Shown one piece after another: positions 51,000 to 63,167 of a stretch of 64,000 bases of DNA (the first letter of the stretch is position 1; every line of letters begins with the position of its first letter). Below the pieces are notes generated by a model, which was given only the letters and a program-made list of their open reading frames with translations, did not search any database and was not told the origin of the DNA. The stretch is from NCBI GenBank assembly GCA_947044365.1, contig OX345650.1, forward strand, positions 4,798,872 to 4,862,871, written 5' to 3'. Source of the DNA: Petrosia ficiformis. Taxonomy: Eukaryota > Porifera > Demospongiae > Haplosclerida > Petrosiidae. The translations under genes and the position numbers were made by a program.

Positions 51000-52247
51000 A
51001 TGGTAGGATTAGCATAGTACATTCAATTATAATTTAGTTATTTGTTTTTATTGCAGGCTGCACTGAGAAAATTCAGACCTCTATTTGACCGTGTGTTGGT
51101 TGAGAGACTTCTTCCAGAAACCGTATGTCCTCAAATTGGTTGTAAGATCCATCTCATCTATTGTGTATATTTTTTATATACAGAAAACAAAAGGAGGGAT
51201 AATGATACCAGAAAAGGCTCAGGGGAAAGTGAATGAGGCTACTGTGGTTGCTATAGGGCCTGGAGGAAGGGACAGGGTAATTGCAGATCTTACAAACCCC
51301 AATTTTTGGGGGTGATAAAATGCAAAAAAAAACGTCGGGCATTTAGAGCAAATACATAATTGACAATTGCAAACTCATCTGTTGATTAATGATTTTTTAG
51401 GAGTGAAGAAATTGTATCTGAAGGACCCCATCATTGGGGGATGTCCCTACTCCCTAGTATAATAATTATGATGTCATGTGCTACACTCCTCAGTGGTGAT
51501 CCAAGCATTGTCGAGTTCATTCATTAATTAATTGAGAAAGCAATTAATAATGACCACACCCTCATGAATGTAATTTAAAATCTGACCATTTTTGGTGCCC
51601 TTTGCATGCCATGCAGGTGTTCAGCATCCCCCTTTTCAAAATTCTGGATCTGTCCCTCCCCCTTTAAATGAACATTATGAAAGTGAATTATCTGGGTTCT
51701 GTTTTTTATACTTTTACTGTCATTAAATTTAATTACTAAATATGAATCGTAAGACTAATGACCACATTTAAGTTATAGTTGTAATTTTGCAGTACCATAA
51801 GTTGTACTTGATATTTAATTATAATACACATAAGGAAAGTGGGATATTCTTAGTAAATATCCACCCACTTTAGTTTTGTGTAGTAATTTAGTTTTAGTTA
51901 CGTTTAAACTCACACAATAAGTTATTAAAGTTGTTTTATATTTGTAGTTAACTATTATAATAATTATATGTATGTAGGATGGGAATATACAACCAGTGAA
52001 TGTACAAGTGGGAAACAAAATTCTTGTGCCTGAATATGGTGGAACTAAACTTACACTAGATGAAAAGGTGATTACAATTGATCATTCAATGCTCAATAAT
52101 GCATTCATTCATTCGATAACTCATTCCTGTAATAACTCATTCACTCGTTCATTCAATAACTCATTCATTCAACATCTCATTCCTATTCTTCAGGAATACT
52201 ATTTATTCAGAGATGGCGACATTTTGGGAGTGTTTGAGAATAATTAA
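51000..52247 (+). CDS. HSPE1: Hsp10 mitochondrial co-chaperonin
   Basis: Hsp10 forms the heptameric lid of the Hsp60 ring in the mitochondrial matrix. Five exons: 51000..51002 (initiator Met only), 51057..51122, 51184..51276, 51978..52067 and 52194..52247. All are in phase and code for 101 residues (human 102). Signatures are AALRKFRPLFDRVLVERLLP, KGGIMIPEKAQGK, VVAIGPGGRDR, the mobile-loop/roof region, VPEYGGTKL and the C-terminal YYLFRDGDILGVF. The ATG-only first exon follows from the donor GTAGGA directly after ATG. It is divergent with HSPD1. A second copy of exons 1-3 is at 63190.., and a degenerate copy of exon 5 is at 53752. Confidence 0.95.
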
Positions 52248-52619
52248 AAAATGAACTAAAAGTTACATCCAATTATTATATTCATACTTTCATAGATCAT
52301 TTATTTCTTTTTTTGTACAATGTACTTATTTATGTTGCTATGGTGATTTATGTTGCTATGGTGATTGTAAGTAATTGTAGTTGAAATGTGATCATGACTA
52401 GAATTCTACACTTGTAAAAACATCCTGTTATCTCAAAACATCAAATGTTTGTATTCATGATTAGTGGGTTGTCCCAGTAATGATATTTTGGTCATGAATA
52501 CTACTTCTTCTGAAGTTGATTGAATCAACTTCTTAGAAGTAACTCGATTCTATGTTCTCACAAACATGATGTAAACATTCTCAGAAAATGGGTGTGTATA
52601 CTAATTGCAGTGACACACC

Positions 52620-52985
52620 CATACATATATACATACATACACACCTGAAACATAATTATGTGCATATATATGCTGATACACATAATGTACATTCATACAT
52701 CTACATAGATATACATCTTAATTACCAATTATGCACATACATACATAGTCATGTAATGTATGTACTTTCATATGTGTATGTATGTACATGTGTTTATGTG
52801 TTTACTTGCTATATTTGTATGTATATAATTATGTATGTATGTATGTATGTATGTATATATGTATGTATGTATGTACAAATGTAAGTATGTATGTATGAAT
52901 GTATGTATGTACGTATGTATGCATGTGCATAATTATGTATGTATGTATGTATGTGTACACACGAATATCAAGACGATGTAATCAT
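52620..52985. repeat. ACAT / ATGT microsatellites
   Basis: Compound ACAT and ATGT tracts downstream of HSPE1; partly repeated at 54185..54390 in the second duplication block. No gene. Confidence 0.9.
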
Positions 52986-53276
52986 GCAGAACATTGCAGT
53001 CATATATATATATATATATATATAATTATAAGTGTTTTTGAAATTTGAATAATTATGTATTGTGATCTAGTGTTTCTTTGATGTTTGATAAACTATTCAA
53101 AATATGTATTAGGCAAACACGTTAACATTTATGAAATATACGACACATAATACTGCTGTATAAAATTAGTATGCAGATATTAGTATACTACTACAGTGAC
53201 CTGGACCTTGACACCTAAGAGATAGTATATAACACAGAGCAGATCCAGTATAGTAGTTTAATATCTGTAATAGAAA

Positions 53277-53612
53277 ATGTGGAAAAAAGCCAAAACTAAA
53301 AGAATTGTTGTTAGAAGGAGCCGATCCGGAGTTTTGTATTTCTCTATTTCAAAGAGGCTTGAATATATCAGGATTAATATTGAAGTAGCAACTAAGAAAT
53401 GCTGATCAAGGAATCATTCTTGGAGCATGGAGGACTCTCAGCTATATTTGATGCACTGCAAAGTTCGGGAGAGAAAGGATTTAGTTCCCTCACCAATGCT
53501 TTCAGGCAGCTCGATTGTGTCGCCTGCATTAAAGCAATGAAAAATTTAGCAGTGGGACTGAACTTCATCATACATTATCCAAAGAAAAAGTACCTACGAA
53601 AACTGAGTGAAG
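53277..53612 (+). pseudogene. Decayed copy of INF2 exon 1
   Basis: Begins MWKKAK like INF2 but has lost two bases within the first ten codons (AAAACTAAAAG for AAAAAACTAGAAG). A second indel lies around 53390. In-frame remnants [15 protein letters not shown] and LRKLSEG are still recognisable, as is a GTATGT donor. It sits in block 1 of the tandem duplication. Confidence 0.85.
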
Positions 53613-53751
53613 GTATGTAAATAAATACTAACCAAAGACAATCTATTACAATAATATTGTTTCTCATTCACTCATTCATTCAATAACTCATTATTCCTGC
53701 AACAACTCGTTCATTCATTCAATATCTGATTCATTCATTTCTATACTTCAG

Positions 53752-53812
53752 GAATACTATTTATTCAAAGATGGCGACATTTTGGAAGTGTTTGAGAATA
53801 ATTTTAAAAAAC
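53752..53812 (+). pseudogene. Extra copy of HSPE1 exon 5
   Basis: After an intact CTTCAG acceptor it reads EYYLFKDGDILEVFENN. The stop codon of the original is lost because of extra T bases. The upstream HSPE1 exons are in block 1 and beyond the pseudo-INF2 exon. It could only be used by skipping the true exon 5, so it is most likely dead. Confidence 0.8.
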
Positions 53813-54429
53813 AAACTAGAAGTTACATCCAATCATATACTTTCATAGATCATTTATTTCCTTTTTTGTACAATGTGTTCCCAACACTTATTTATGTTGC
53901 TACAGTGATTGTAAGTACATTGATTATAATTATTGTAGTTGAAATGTGATCATGACTAGAATTCTACACTTGTAAGTACATCCTGTTATCTCAAAACATC
54001 AAATGTTTGTATTCATGATTAGTGGGTTGTCCCAGTAATGATATTTTGGTCATGAATACTACTCCTTCTGAGAAGTTGATTGAATCAACTTCTTAGAAGT
54101 AACTCGATTCTATGTTCTCACAAACATGATGTAAACATTCTCAGAAAATGGGTGTGTATACTAATTGCAGTGACACACCCATACATATATACATACATAC
54201 ACACCTGAAACATAATTATGTATATATATATACATACATACACATAATGTACATACATACATCTACATAAATATACACCTTAATTACTAATTATACACAT
54301 ACATACATAGTCATACATACATACATACATACATACATACACACTTACATAACATACATATATACATTATTTATGTACATGATATGTGTACTAGAAAATC
54401 AATGACCACACCCCTCGTGAATAATTAAT

Positions 54430-54460
54430 AACTAAACATTTCGCGCGCTGCGCGCGCTAT
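54430..54460. other. GC-rich palindrome (CGCGCGCTGCGCGCG)
   Basis: A short near-perfect palindrome of CpG-rich sequence in otherwise AT-rich DNA, within a repeat that ends in CTAGATCCGCCACTGAAG, which resembles a hAT end (CAGTGGCGGATC) on the minus strand. It lies 105 bp upstream of the INF2 start. Confidence 0.6.
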
Positions 54461-54565
54461 TATTTTTAGAAACCTCCTTCTTCAATTTCTAGATCCGCCA
54501 CTGAAGAGATAGTATTTAAACACATACCAAATCCACATATAGTAGTTTAGTATCTGTAATAGAAA

Positions 54566-56570
54566 ATGTGGAAGAAAGCCAAAAAACTAGAAGAATTGTC
54601 GTTAGAAGGAGCCGATCCGGAATTTTGTATTTCTCTATTTCAAAGAGGCTTGAATATATCTAGATTGAAGCAGCGACTAAAAACTGCTGATCAGCAATGG
54701 ATGAAATCGTTCTTGGAGCATGGAGGACTCTCAGCTATATTTGATGCACTGCAATGTTTGGGAGAGAAAGGATTTAGCTCCCTCACCGATGCTCTCCGAC
54801 AGCTCGATTGTGTCGCCTGCATTAAAGCAGTGATGAATTCAGCAGTGGGGCTGAACTTCATCATAAATTATTCAGAGAAAAAGTACCTGCGAAAACTAAG
54901 TGAAGGTAAGTAAACAAATACTATAGTCTATTCACGTTCAGGAGTCGCGAACGTTTGCGGTTATAACTTCCGTATACGTCGTCGTATTGACACGCAACAA
55001 ACACCTTCGTAACTTGCGAAGTGCAACAATGTGCGATACGAACGCAAATCATAAACTATACCAGCATAATAATTCCTAAGATTACAAGGAATTTACAATA
55101 TACTTGAAAATAAGTGGCTTATAAGTAGGTACTGTGTAAACAATTATAATACTGGATACACTGCAATTTCAATACTATATTATTTATAATTATCTATTCT
55201 CCATCACTACTAATGCTGCCCATCTGATTCTGAATTGCTGTTTTCTTCCTGATGACTAATATAACCTTTTACTTGTGACCAACATAACATCTACATGTTC
55301 TCTGCTTTCCTTACGTCTCTTATTTGGAGACGGTTGACAGTGTGTTCTGAGAAGCCAGTGGCTTCATCAGTCTTCTTACATCAGTTAGGCGGAGTGGACT
55401 TCAATTTCTTACTTTGCCAACCAAAATAGTCATGTAAATTCCAAATAATAATCTTGGAGGTCCTCTTGACTCCTTTTCCTTTCAGCATGTCAATTCTAAC
55501 TACAGATGCAGGTCGATAAACACAGCCAAGACACATGTCGAGGTAAGTACACACTCAAGTGAGAGACCACAAACACGTAATAATTTTACATTCTGATGAT
55601 GCAGTTTTTCCACTGTTGACTTCTGCGACTTCTAAAAGTGAATAGACTATAACCAACTAACCAAAGACAATTATATATATATTGTATCTCTATATAGAGC
55701 TTGACTCTAACAATAGACTGGTAAAAATTCAAGTATTTGAGTTATTGAGTGCATTGTCCCTCTACTCTGAAAAAGGCCATTCATTGGTTATTGATTCTCT
55801 CCAATACTACAAGGTAAAACAATAGCACTGAAAACGTTTTTTTTTTCATGATGCGATCATTTATTTTTTGTCAGAGATGTAAGGGTCAAAGCCATCAGTT
55901 TAGTAAACTTCTACAAGAATTGAGATGTAGTGAAACGGATGAATACAGTGCCTGTGTGCTGGCATTCATTAATTGCTTGATAGCTTCTTCTGACACTCTT
56001 GAAGTAAGAGTCCATCTCAGAAATGAACTTGTTGGTGAGCTGTCATAAATAAACTATTTTTCTTTGTTATAAAATGATGCATAAATAACAAATACAATAA
56101 TACTAGGTGTACCTACATAATGTTATGTTGTATTTCTATAGCTTTACAGTTACTTGATGTGTTGGCACCTTTAAAGTAAGCAAAACAAACATATTCATTT
56201 TAAACATGAACTATCATAATTTAATATGCAGATCCTCATCAAATGAAATTCTCACAACTCAAATTGATGTATTCGAGGAGTCGTCATCAACTGATAGTGA
56301 AGAATTAGAATCTGGTGGATTTGATCTACAGAGTCATGAAGATATGTTTAGAGTTGTTTATGAGAAGGTATGTCGTGTTACAATCAAAAAGCAACACTTT
56401 TAATATAAACTGTTAGTTTAGGCAATTTGTAGATATTTTTTAAATTTGACACACCAAAAAAGTTTTATTAAGAATCTCTCCCTACCTGCCTTCCTCCCTC
56501 TTCACTCTCACCCTCTCTCTCACTTGCCCTTTCTCTTGCTCTCTCTCTCCATCTCTCTCTCCCTCCCCTC

Positions 56571-56612
<42 letters not shown>

Positions 56613-58330
56613 TCTCTCTCTCAGGTATTAGGCACCCCACAAGCTCTCAATTTACTCCATGTACTACAGAGTATGGTTCTTCTAGAACGTGGGTCTGCAC
56701 AGTCAGAATTAGTTTGGCCTTTACTTGAAGAACTGACACAGTCTGCAGTATTGCTTGAAGATTCAAAATCAGCTGATAACTTTCACAAAAATTCACTAAC
56801 TAAAATCAAAGAAGTACTTGAACGTGTAAAAAATGGAAATGAAACATCCTCAACAACTGCTCCTCCTCCTCCTCCCCCTCCTGTTGATTTACCTGGTAAT
56901 TATGATATTAATGGGATGCCCTTTGTTATTATTTCGGGTTGGAATTGGCATGTGGTTTAGCCAGTTTTGATTGGTCCATTACTAGGTGCAAGGTATCCTA
57001 TAATATTAATTTGGCACATTAATTAATTGTTTGATAAACAAGCATTTGTAATACTATATTGTGGTATAAAGTAGAAAACCATTATGAATGTGAACAGACT
57101 TTTGTTTGATAATACATAATGTTCACTTTTAGTTATACTTATAGTATGTCCATCCATAGTTTCTCAAAATATAACTAACTATATGGTTTTATAAAAATGA
57201 TTAACTAATTGTTCCATTATTGGCAAATCTTGTTACAGTAGACCTGTAAGTTAATAAAGTTCACAGTGTCTTGTTAAATTGATTGTAAATGTGTAATTAT
57301 TTTTCTTTATTTAATCTGTGCATAGCTAATGATAAGTGGTGACCTCATACTACTATTATTCATATTACAACTGCGCAGTACATGTACTTGCAGTAGTGAC
57401 AGCTGCTATTGTTTAAACTGATAATACTTTGTTTACTCAGGTATTCCGGCTCCTCCACCTCCTCCCCCTCCACTACCACCTGGAATGCCAGGAGTACCAC
57501 CACCTCCTCCACCCCCTCCTGGAATGCCAGGAGTACCACCACCTCCTCCACCCCCTCCTGGAATGCCAGGTGTACCACCTCCTCCTCCACCTCCTGGAAT
57601 GCCAGGAGTACCACCTCCTCCTCCACCCCCTCCCGGAATGCCAGGAGTACCACCACCTCCTCCACCTCCTGGAATGCCAGGGGTACCTCCCCCTCCACCA
57701 GGAACCCCAGGTACTCCTCCACTGTCTTCATATATGGACAGAAGACATTCATCGATTTTTGATATAGCCCGATCTCACAGACCAACAAAACAAATGAAGA
57801 AATTGAACTGGCAAAAGGTGACGAAACAAGTGGCAACTAAAGATGGGACCATTTGGATGAGAGCAGCCATCCCTCAGAGCCCTGACACACCAACATTAAA
57901 TATTAGTCCTGCAGAAGTGGAGGAACTCTTCTCTATACAAGAAATTGTCAAGAAGAAAGCCGAAAAACAAGAAAAGAAATCGAGTATAGTGACCTTGTTA
58001 GACCCACAGTCCAGTTTTATTGTAAATATATTCTTGAAGCAGTTCAAAATGCCAAATGCGAAAATCATTGCCATTCTATCTGAAGGGGATTGCAGTAGAA
58101 TTACCAGTGACCAGCTGAAAGTTATACAAAAAGTTCTTCCAGATAAAAACACAGTAAGTGTTCCTCTATTTGTTCTATATATCTATCAATTGTTCCGTTT
58201 ATCTATCCGGTCCATTGACTCTATTTATCTATCCATCTATCTATCTGTCTGTCAGAGTGTCTGTCCGTCTGTCTATCTATCTATGTATCAATTGATTGAT
58301 ATATTAATCCATCAATCTATCCATTAATCA

Positions 58331-58361
<31 letters not shown>

Positions 58362-61300
58362 CATCTATCTATCTATCTATCCATCTATCTATCTATCTAT
58401 CCATCCATCTATCCATCCATCTATCTATCTATCTATCTATCTATCCATCCATCTATCTATCCATCTATCTATTTATCTATCTATCTATCCATTAATCAAT
58501 CTAGATTGACTTGATTAAGACATATGATGGAGACATTGGTAAACTAGGCACAGCGGAGGACTTCTTCCGTCAATTATTACTACTCAAACAGTTAGTCTTA
58601 AACAATGGAAATATTTAATAATACAAATTTGGATAGTGTGTGGTTCCTTAAGCTCATGGTAACTGACAGCATTGGGTGGTTAATTCTAGGTAGGGATTAG
58701 GAACAGATGAAAACAGTAACCCATTCCCCACCAACCCAATTCATTTATCTGACTAGTGATATATACCCTTTACAAAATTATTATTATTTATTAATACTTA
58801 TGTATGTACACACAGGTATCCCTTGAGAATTGAAGCAATGCAGATCAAACTTGACTATGGTGATAAACTAGGTGAACTGAAACCAGCGATACAAACACTG
58901 AAATTAGGAATGGAAGGTGTGTGTCTGTGTGTTCGTGCATGCCTGTGTCAGTGCATGTGTATGTATGTCTCTGTCTGTTCACAAATACCAATATCTATAT
59001 AGTGTGTTTATAAACCACCTTGTCAGTCAAATCAGTTATACACCAGACCACTTGTTATTAACATTTACTGCTAACCTTAGGCTTAAAATTTGATTTATAA
59101 AAGTTAATACCGAATTACTCATAAGTAAAAGTAAACATAACTTTAAACTTATGAACATTTTCCGGCAAATAGTTACTTTTCTAACCTCTCTTCCACTGTA
59201 CAGAGGTATTGAATTGTTCCTCGTTACAAGATCTCTGTTACATCACGTTAACGACTGGTAATATTATCAATGCAGTGAGTAGCTTTGAACTTTAATTTGT
59301 GTGTAATAAGCATGTATCTATACATATTAATTTATGTAATTAGTTACTCTAGTATGCATGCATGCATGTATGTATGTATTAGTGTTGTTTTAATTAACTA
59401 TGACGATAACTAAAACCCCTTTTAATAAGGCATTGTGACTTTTAGTTAACTAAACTATAACTAAATTACAAGTCTACTGCAATAACTATAACTAACTAAA
59501 ATGCCACTTTTTAACCCTTGTAGTAAGCCTAAAATACTTTAAGACTATAACTAAACTAAACGTTTGAGAAACCAGGCATACTATAACTATAACTAAAAGA
59601 GGTCGCTAATTGTCAAACTAAAACAACACATGTGTGTACATATATATATGTATGGACTATGCATGCATATATAATGTATTATTTACGTAATTATAAGTTA
59701 TGTATATTTATATTCACAGGGTGGAAGAGCGGGAGATGCTTATGGATTCACTGTAGGTTCTTTATGCAAGTTAAAAGACACACGTGCCAACAGACCTTGT
59801 ATGTCATTACTCCATTACATATCGCAAGTGTGTCAAGACCAGGATCCTCAACTCCTTCATGTTCGTAAGCAGCTCCCTCATCTTGAAAAGGCATGTAGGT
59901 AAGTGATCGTAGAACTCAATTTATCAGCTTGTCTGTCTGTTGATCTGTCCGTCCCTCTGTCTCTGTCTTTCTGGTTCCATCCTCTATCTATTTAAGTATC
60001 TATCTATCAATATATATCTATCTATCTATTTGTTTAGACTGTCCATGGAATATTTTACAAGTGAAGTGAATCAGCTGCAATCACAGATAAAAGGTTTAAA
60101 TAAAAAAATTAAAAATGCCCCTGAGGATCTCCAAGGTCAGCTTAAAACCTTCCTACGTGAGGCAGATGAAGAAATGGAGGCTCTTCATGGACTTATGGAG
60201 GTAACACAGAACCTGAATCAACAAATGGCCAACTATTTTTGTGAAGATGGGAAGAAATTCAAACTTGAACAATGCCTATCAGAAATAAATGGATTCCTGG
60301 CTGAATTTGAGACAGCTGTTAAGGTAGGTATAATAATGTATGTAAAGTCTGTTTGTACATAATGTGATGTAGTGTATAGTTTAATGTCATAAGGTTAATA
60401 CATAATTATACTGTAACTCAATGTACTATAGTGTATAGTTTATAGTTTTAAGTCATAAGGTTAATACTGTAACTCAATAATGAAGCAACGAATTGTTGAC
60501 AAAAGAACAAGAAGGATAATTATATAAAGATGGTACAGGTAAAAGATTGTTGGTCATTCCAAACTAAAGTTATGAATATCTTTCTGAGGACACAGTCATT
60601 ATCTTTAGTAAGCTAATTATTGTTATAATTAATCAACAATAATTTGTCATTATTGGTTTTTACTACCTGAATTGTACTAGTTCTCAGGCAGTGATTTGTC
60701 AGCGATAGGCCCGGGGCATTATATGTATTTACATACAACATACATATATACATAGTTACATACTACATACATACATAGTTACATACTACATACATACATA
60801 CGTACATATACATACATAAATACATACATACATACATACATACATACATACATACATGCATACATACATACATACATACATACATACACATACATGCATA
60901 GATACTACATACATACATGCATACATACATACATACATACATACATAAATACATACATACATACATACATACATACATACATACATACATGCATACATAC
61001 ATACATACATACATACATACATACACATACATGCATACATACTACATACATACATACATGCATACATACATACATACATACATACTATGTAATCTGTGTG
61101 TAAATATGTATATATACATCAGACAGTGTATATCTAACACTGTCTGTCACATTGTGAGTTTTAGTTAATTAAACTACATATAACCTTCTAGTCATATAAC
61201 TCACTACTGTCAAACTATGACAACACTAGAACCATGTATGTATAGTATAGGATAGTATAGTATGGTATGGTATGGTATAGTATAGTATATATGTCTATTT

Positions 61301-62617
61301 ATCAGGAGAATGTATGTATGTATGTATCTATGTATCTATGTATGTACATACATAAATACATACATACATACACACACAAGTGTTAGTATGTAATCTATGT
61401 ATGTATTATTATGTATGTATGTATGTACGTATGTACAAATATACATATGTATGTATGTATTATGTATGTATGTATGTACGTATGTACATGTATACATATG
61501 TATGTATACATATGTACACACATATGTATGTATGTATGTAGATGCATACATACATGTGTACGTATGTATGTATTTATCTATCTATGTACATTATAAGTAT
61601 TATATATATATATCTATTTATCAGGAGAATGAACAACGAATCGTAATGGAAGAAAAGAAACAAAAAAGAGAAGAACAGAAAAAATTAGAAATGGAACGTA
61701 AAATTGCCAAAGGAGGCAACGTTTCATCACCAATGGAAGATGATGGAAATATTGTTGATCGTCTGCTCCAGGAAATTAGAGACGGGACATATCTTCGACC
61801 ATCAAGCAGACGTCCCACTGTACGTCGCGGTACCAGTAGTTTAAAGAACGATGAAATAAAGAAACTACAAGTAATGGTTGAAAAAAGTGAGGAAACTACT
61901 ACAAAGAAAATGCCATCGGTAACAGAAGAGGAGGAGACTAAGAGGATGCCATCGGTAACAGAAGAGGAGGAGACTAAGAGGATGCCATCGGTAACAGAAG
62001 AGGAGGAGACTAAGAGGATGCCATCGATAACAGAAGAGGAGGAGACTAAGAGGATGCCATCGGTAACAGAAGAGGAGGAGACTAAGATGATATCATCGGT
62101 AACAGAAGAGGAGGAGACTAAGATGATATCATCGGTAACAGAAGAGAAACAAAAACACACAATTTTGGAGCCTAGTCTTCCAACAATCTCCATCACTAAA
62201 GATCCTACAAACATTCGGGAACCAACTGTTGAAGAACTCACAGAAACCCCGGCTACTGATATTAGCAAATCAGAAGAAATTCCAATACCAGTTGATGTAC
62301 CACCCACTCATCCTGATGATTTGAAAACTCCTGATGAAAGTATTTCAAACACTCTGCCAAATGATGTCAATGAGTCCACAAGCACAGTACAACCTCCTGA
62401 TGAAAGTTTTAAACAAACTCCACCTACTCTCACAACTGCCTCTTTTCTGGCCACTCCTCCTGTTGGTGAGATAATAAAGGAACAGAATGGTGGAAGAATC
62501 AAGACTAAGGGAAAGAAACATTTGAAGAAACATCAATGCAACAGAAGTGCATCAGACCCTCAGACCCATTCGCATAACATTGCATCAGACCCTATATTCA
62601 CATGTAAAGAAAATTAG
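54566..62617 (+). CDS. INF2: Inverted formin 2 (INF2)
   Basis: INF2 nucleates, elongates and severs actin filaments; in vertebrates an ER-bound form drives mitochondrial fission. Thirteen phase-consistent exons: 54566..54905, 55698..55813, 55875..56034, 56142..56175, 56232..56367, 56625..56895, 57441..58153, 58505..58590, 58816..58916, 59204..59274, 59720..59898, 60038..60323 and 61625..62617, giving 1161 residues. Domains: DID/armadillo region (about 1..330; [19 protein letters not shown] resembles the human segment), FH1 with six [15 protein letters not shown] repeats (about 355..450), FH2 (from MKKLNWQKV at about 471 to 830; [16 protein letters not shown] near 700), and a WH2/DAD ([11 protein letters not shown], about 875). 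The tail has seven 12-residue repeats ([12 protein letters not shown]). No C-terminal CaaX box is seen; the protein ends TCKEN. AATAAA lies at 62642. Confidence 0.94.
54924..55649 (-). mobile_element. DNA transposon remnant with TA target duplication
   Basis: About 726 bp in INF2 intron 1 with inverted ends TAGTCTATTCACGTTC and (complement) TAGTCTATTCACTTTT, flanked by TA on both sides. The duplicated block near 53620 shows the empty site (AAATACTAACCAAAG), proving insertion. A short minus-strand stretch around 55350..55540 contains [13 protein letters not shown], like the helix-turn-helix start of a transposase, interrupted by a stop. The fit is a Tc1/mariner-like (TA) remnant. Confidence 0.7.
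56485..56624. repeat. (CT)n polypyrimidine tract at INF2 exon 6 acceptor
   Basis: Long CTCT tract running directly into the CTCAG acceptor of exon 6. It acts as an unusually long polypyrimidine tract. Confidence 0.9.
56896..57440. other. INF2 intron 6
   Basis: AT-rich. It contains a fragment (AATGTGAACAGACTT) of a family B end and TTTTAGTTATA fragments of family F. No exon seen. Confidence 0.5.
58195..58500. repeat. (TCTA)n microsatellite, INF2 intron 7
   Basis: TCTA/TCCA repeats filling the whole intron between exons 7 and 8, right up to the acceptor. Confidence 0.95.
59382..59629. mobile_element. MITE family F
   Basis: 248 bp with inverted ends GTGTTGTTTTAATTAAC and (complement) GTGTTGTTTTAGTTTGAC and internal TAACTAAAA/TTTTAGTTA palindromes. 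Related decayed copies lie near 18670..18980, 21730..21860 and 30709..30925. It lies in INF2 intron 10. Confidence 0.6.
60345..60600 (-). mobile_element. MITE family B copy, INF2 intron 12
   Basis: Reverse-oriented: contains GTGTATAGTTTAATGTCATAAGG twice, then GATTGTTGGTCATTCCAAAC and CTTTCTGAGGACACAGT. Confidence 0.6.
60735..61090. repeat. (ATAC)n microsatellite, INF2 intron 12
   Basis: About 350 bp of ATAC repeats with ATGC interruptions. Confidence 0.95.
61240..61600. repeat. TATGG and (ATGT)n repeats before INF2 exon 13
   Basis: TAGTATGG repeats, then ATGT tracts. The motif CTATTTATCAGGAGAATG occurs at about 61293 and again at the true exon 13 acceptor (61613). This gives a second acceptor-like site 319 bp upstream, which would lead into microsatellite sequence. 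Confidence 0.85.
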
Positions 62618-63160
62618 TAACTATTCTGTTTTTGGGAAAGTAATAAACAAAAAATCGATTTGATAAATTTTATTTCATTTCGTGACATTTGTGACTATTA
62701 TAATATTATCATGTGACTATTATATCATGTGACTTATATTATTTTATCACTTATATTATCACTTATATTATCACTTATATTATCACTTATATTATCACTT
62801 ATATTATCACATGTAACTTGCCTACTGGTAGTAATACACATGTAATTATATATTTATTTTAAATAACATCATATATATATTGGATGTACACATGTACATG
62901 TACTAAGTCTTATTTTACAAATATATAATATTTGATGTCATAATTATGTGTCCTAATGATAGCATGGGATTACATGGTGATGCACTGATAATGACTTCTG
63001 ATATTCACTGGTGCTGATCCAATATTATATCGATGTCTGATTCTTTCAATGAAAACATAAATGTATGGGCTTTTAATAGACTGACAGGTAAATAGAACAG
63101 TAACTTCAGGTAAATGCTCTAATGCATATAGCATATCATGTGAAAATGTTTAATGATATT
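62618..63160. other. Intergenic INF2 to second HSPE1 copy
   Basis: AT-rich. It has the INF2 poly(A) signal (62642..62647) and seven CTTATATTATCA-type repeats (62730..62815). No shared-promoter sequence like 50820..50960 is present before the HSPE1 copy. Confidence 0.6.
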
Positions 63161-63167
63161 TCCTTGG

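Larger units (their letters stand above)
52085..54912 (+). repeat. Tandem duplication: HSPE1 last exon to INF2 exon 1
   Basis: Block 1 (about 52085..53650) and block 2 (about 53660..54912) carry the same order: CATT-rich tract, HSPE1 exon 5, its 3' flank with the AAGTTGATTGAATCAACTT palindrome, ACAT repeats, then INF2 exon 1. Functional parts are split: HSPE1 uses exon 5 of block 1 and INF2 uses exon 1 of block 2. Confidence 0.88.

Noticed and set aside
51154..51342. Minus-strand frame PSSRPYSNHSSLIHFPLSLF-type opposite HSPE1 exon 3 (also at 63255)
   Set aside because: Antisense shadow of the well-conserved Hsp10 exon.
57360..57836. Minus-strand Glu/Val-rich frame opposite the INF2 FH1 region
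   Set aside because: Antisense of polyproline codons; same for 35579..35788, 39656..39841, 40528..40832 opposite WIPF and 61621..62307 opposite the INF2 tail.
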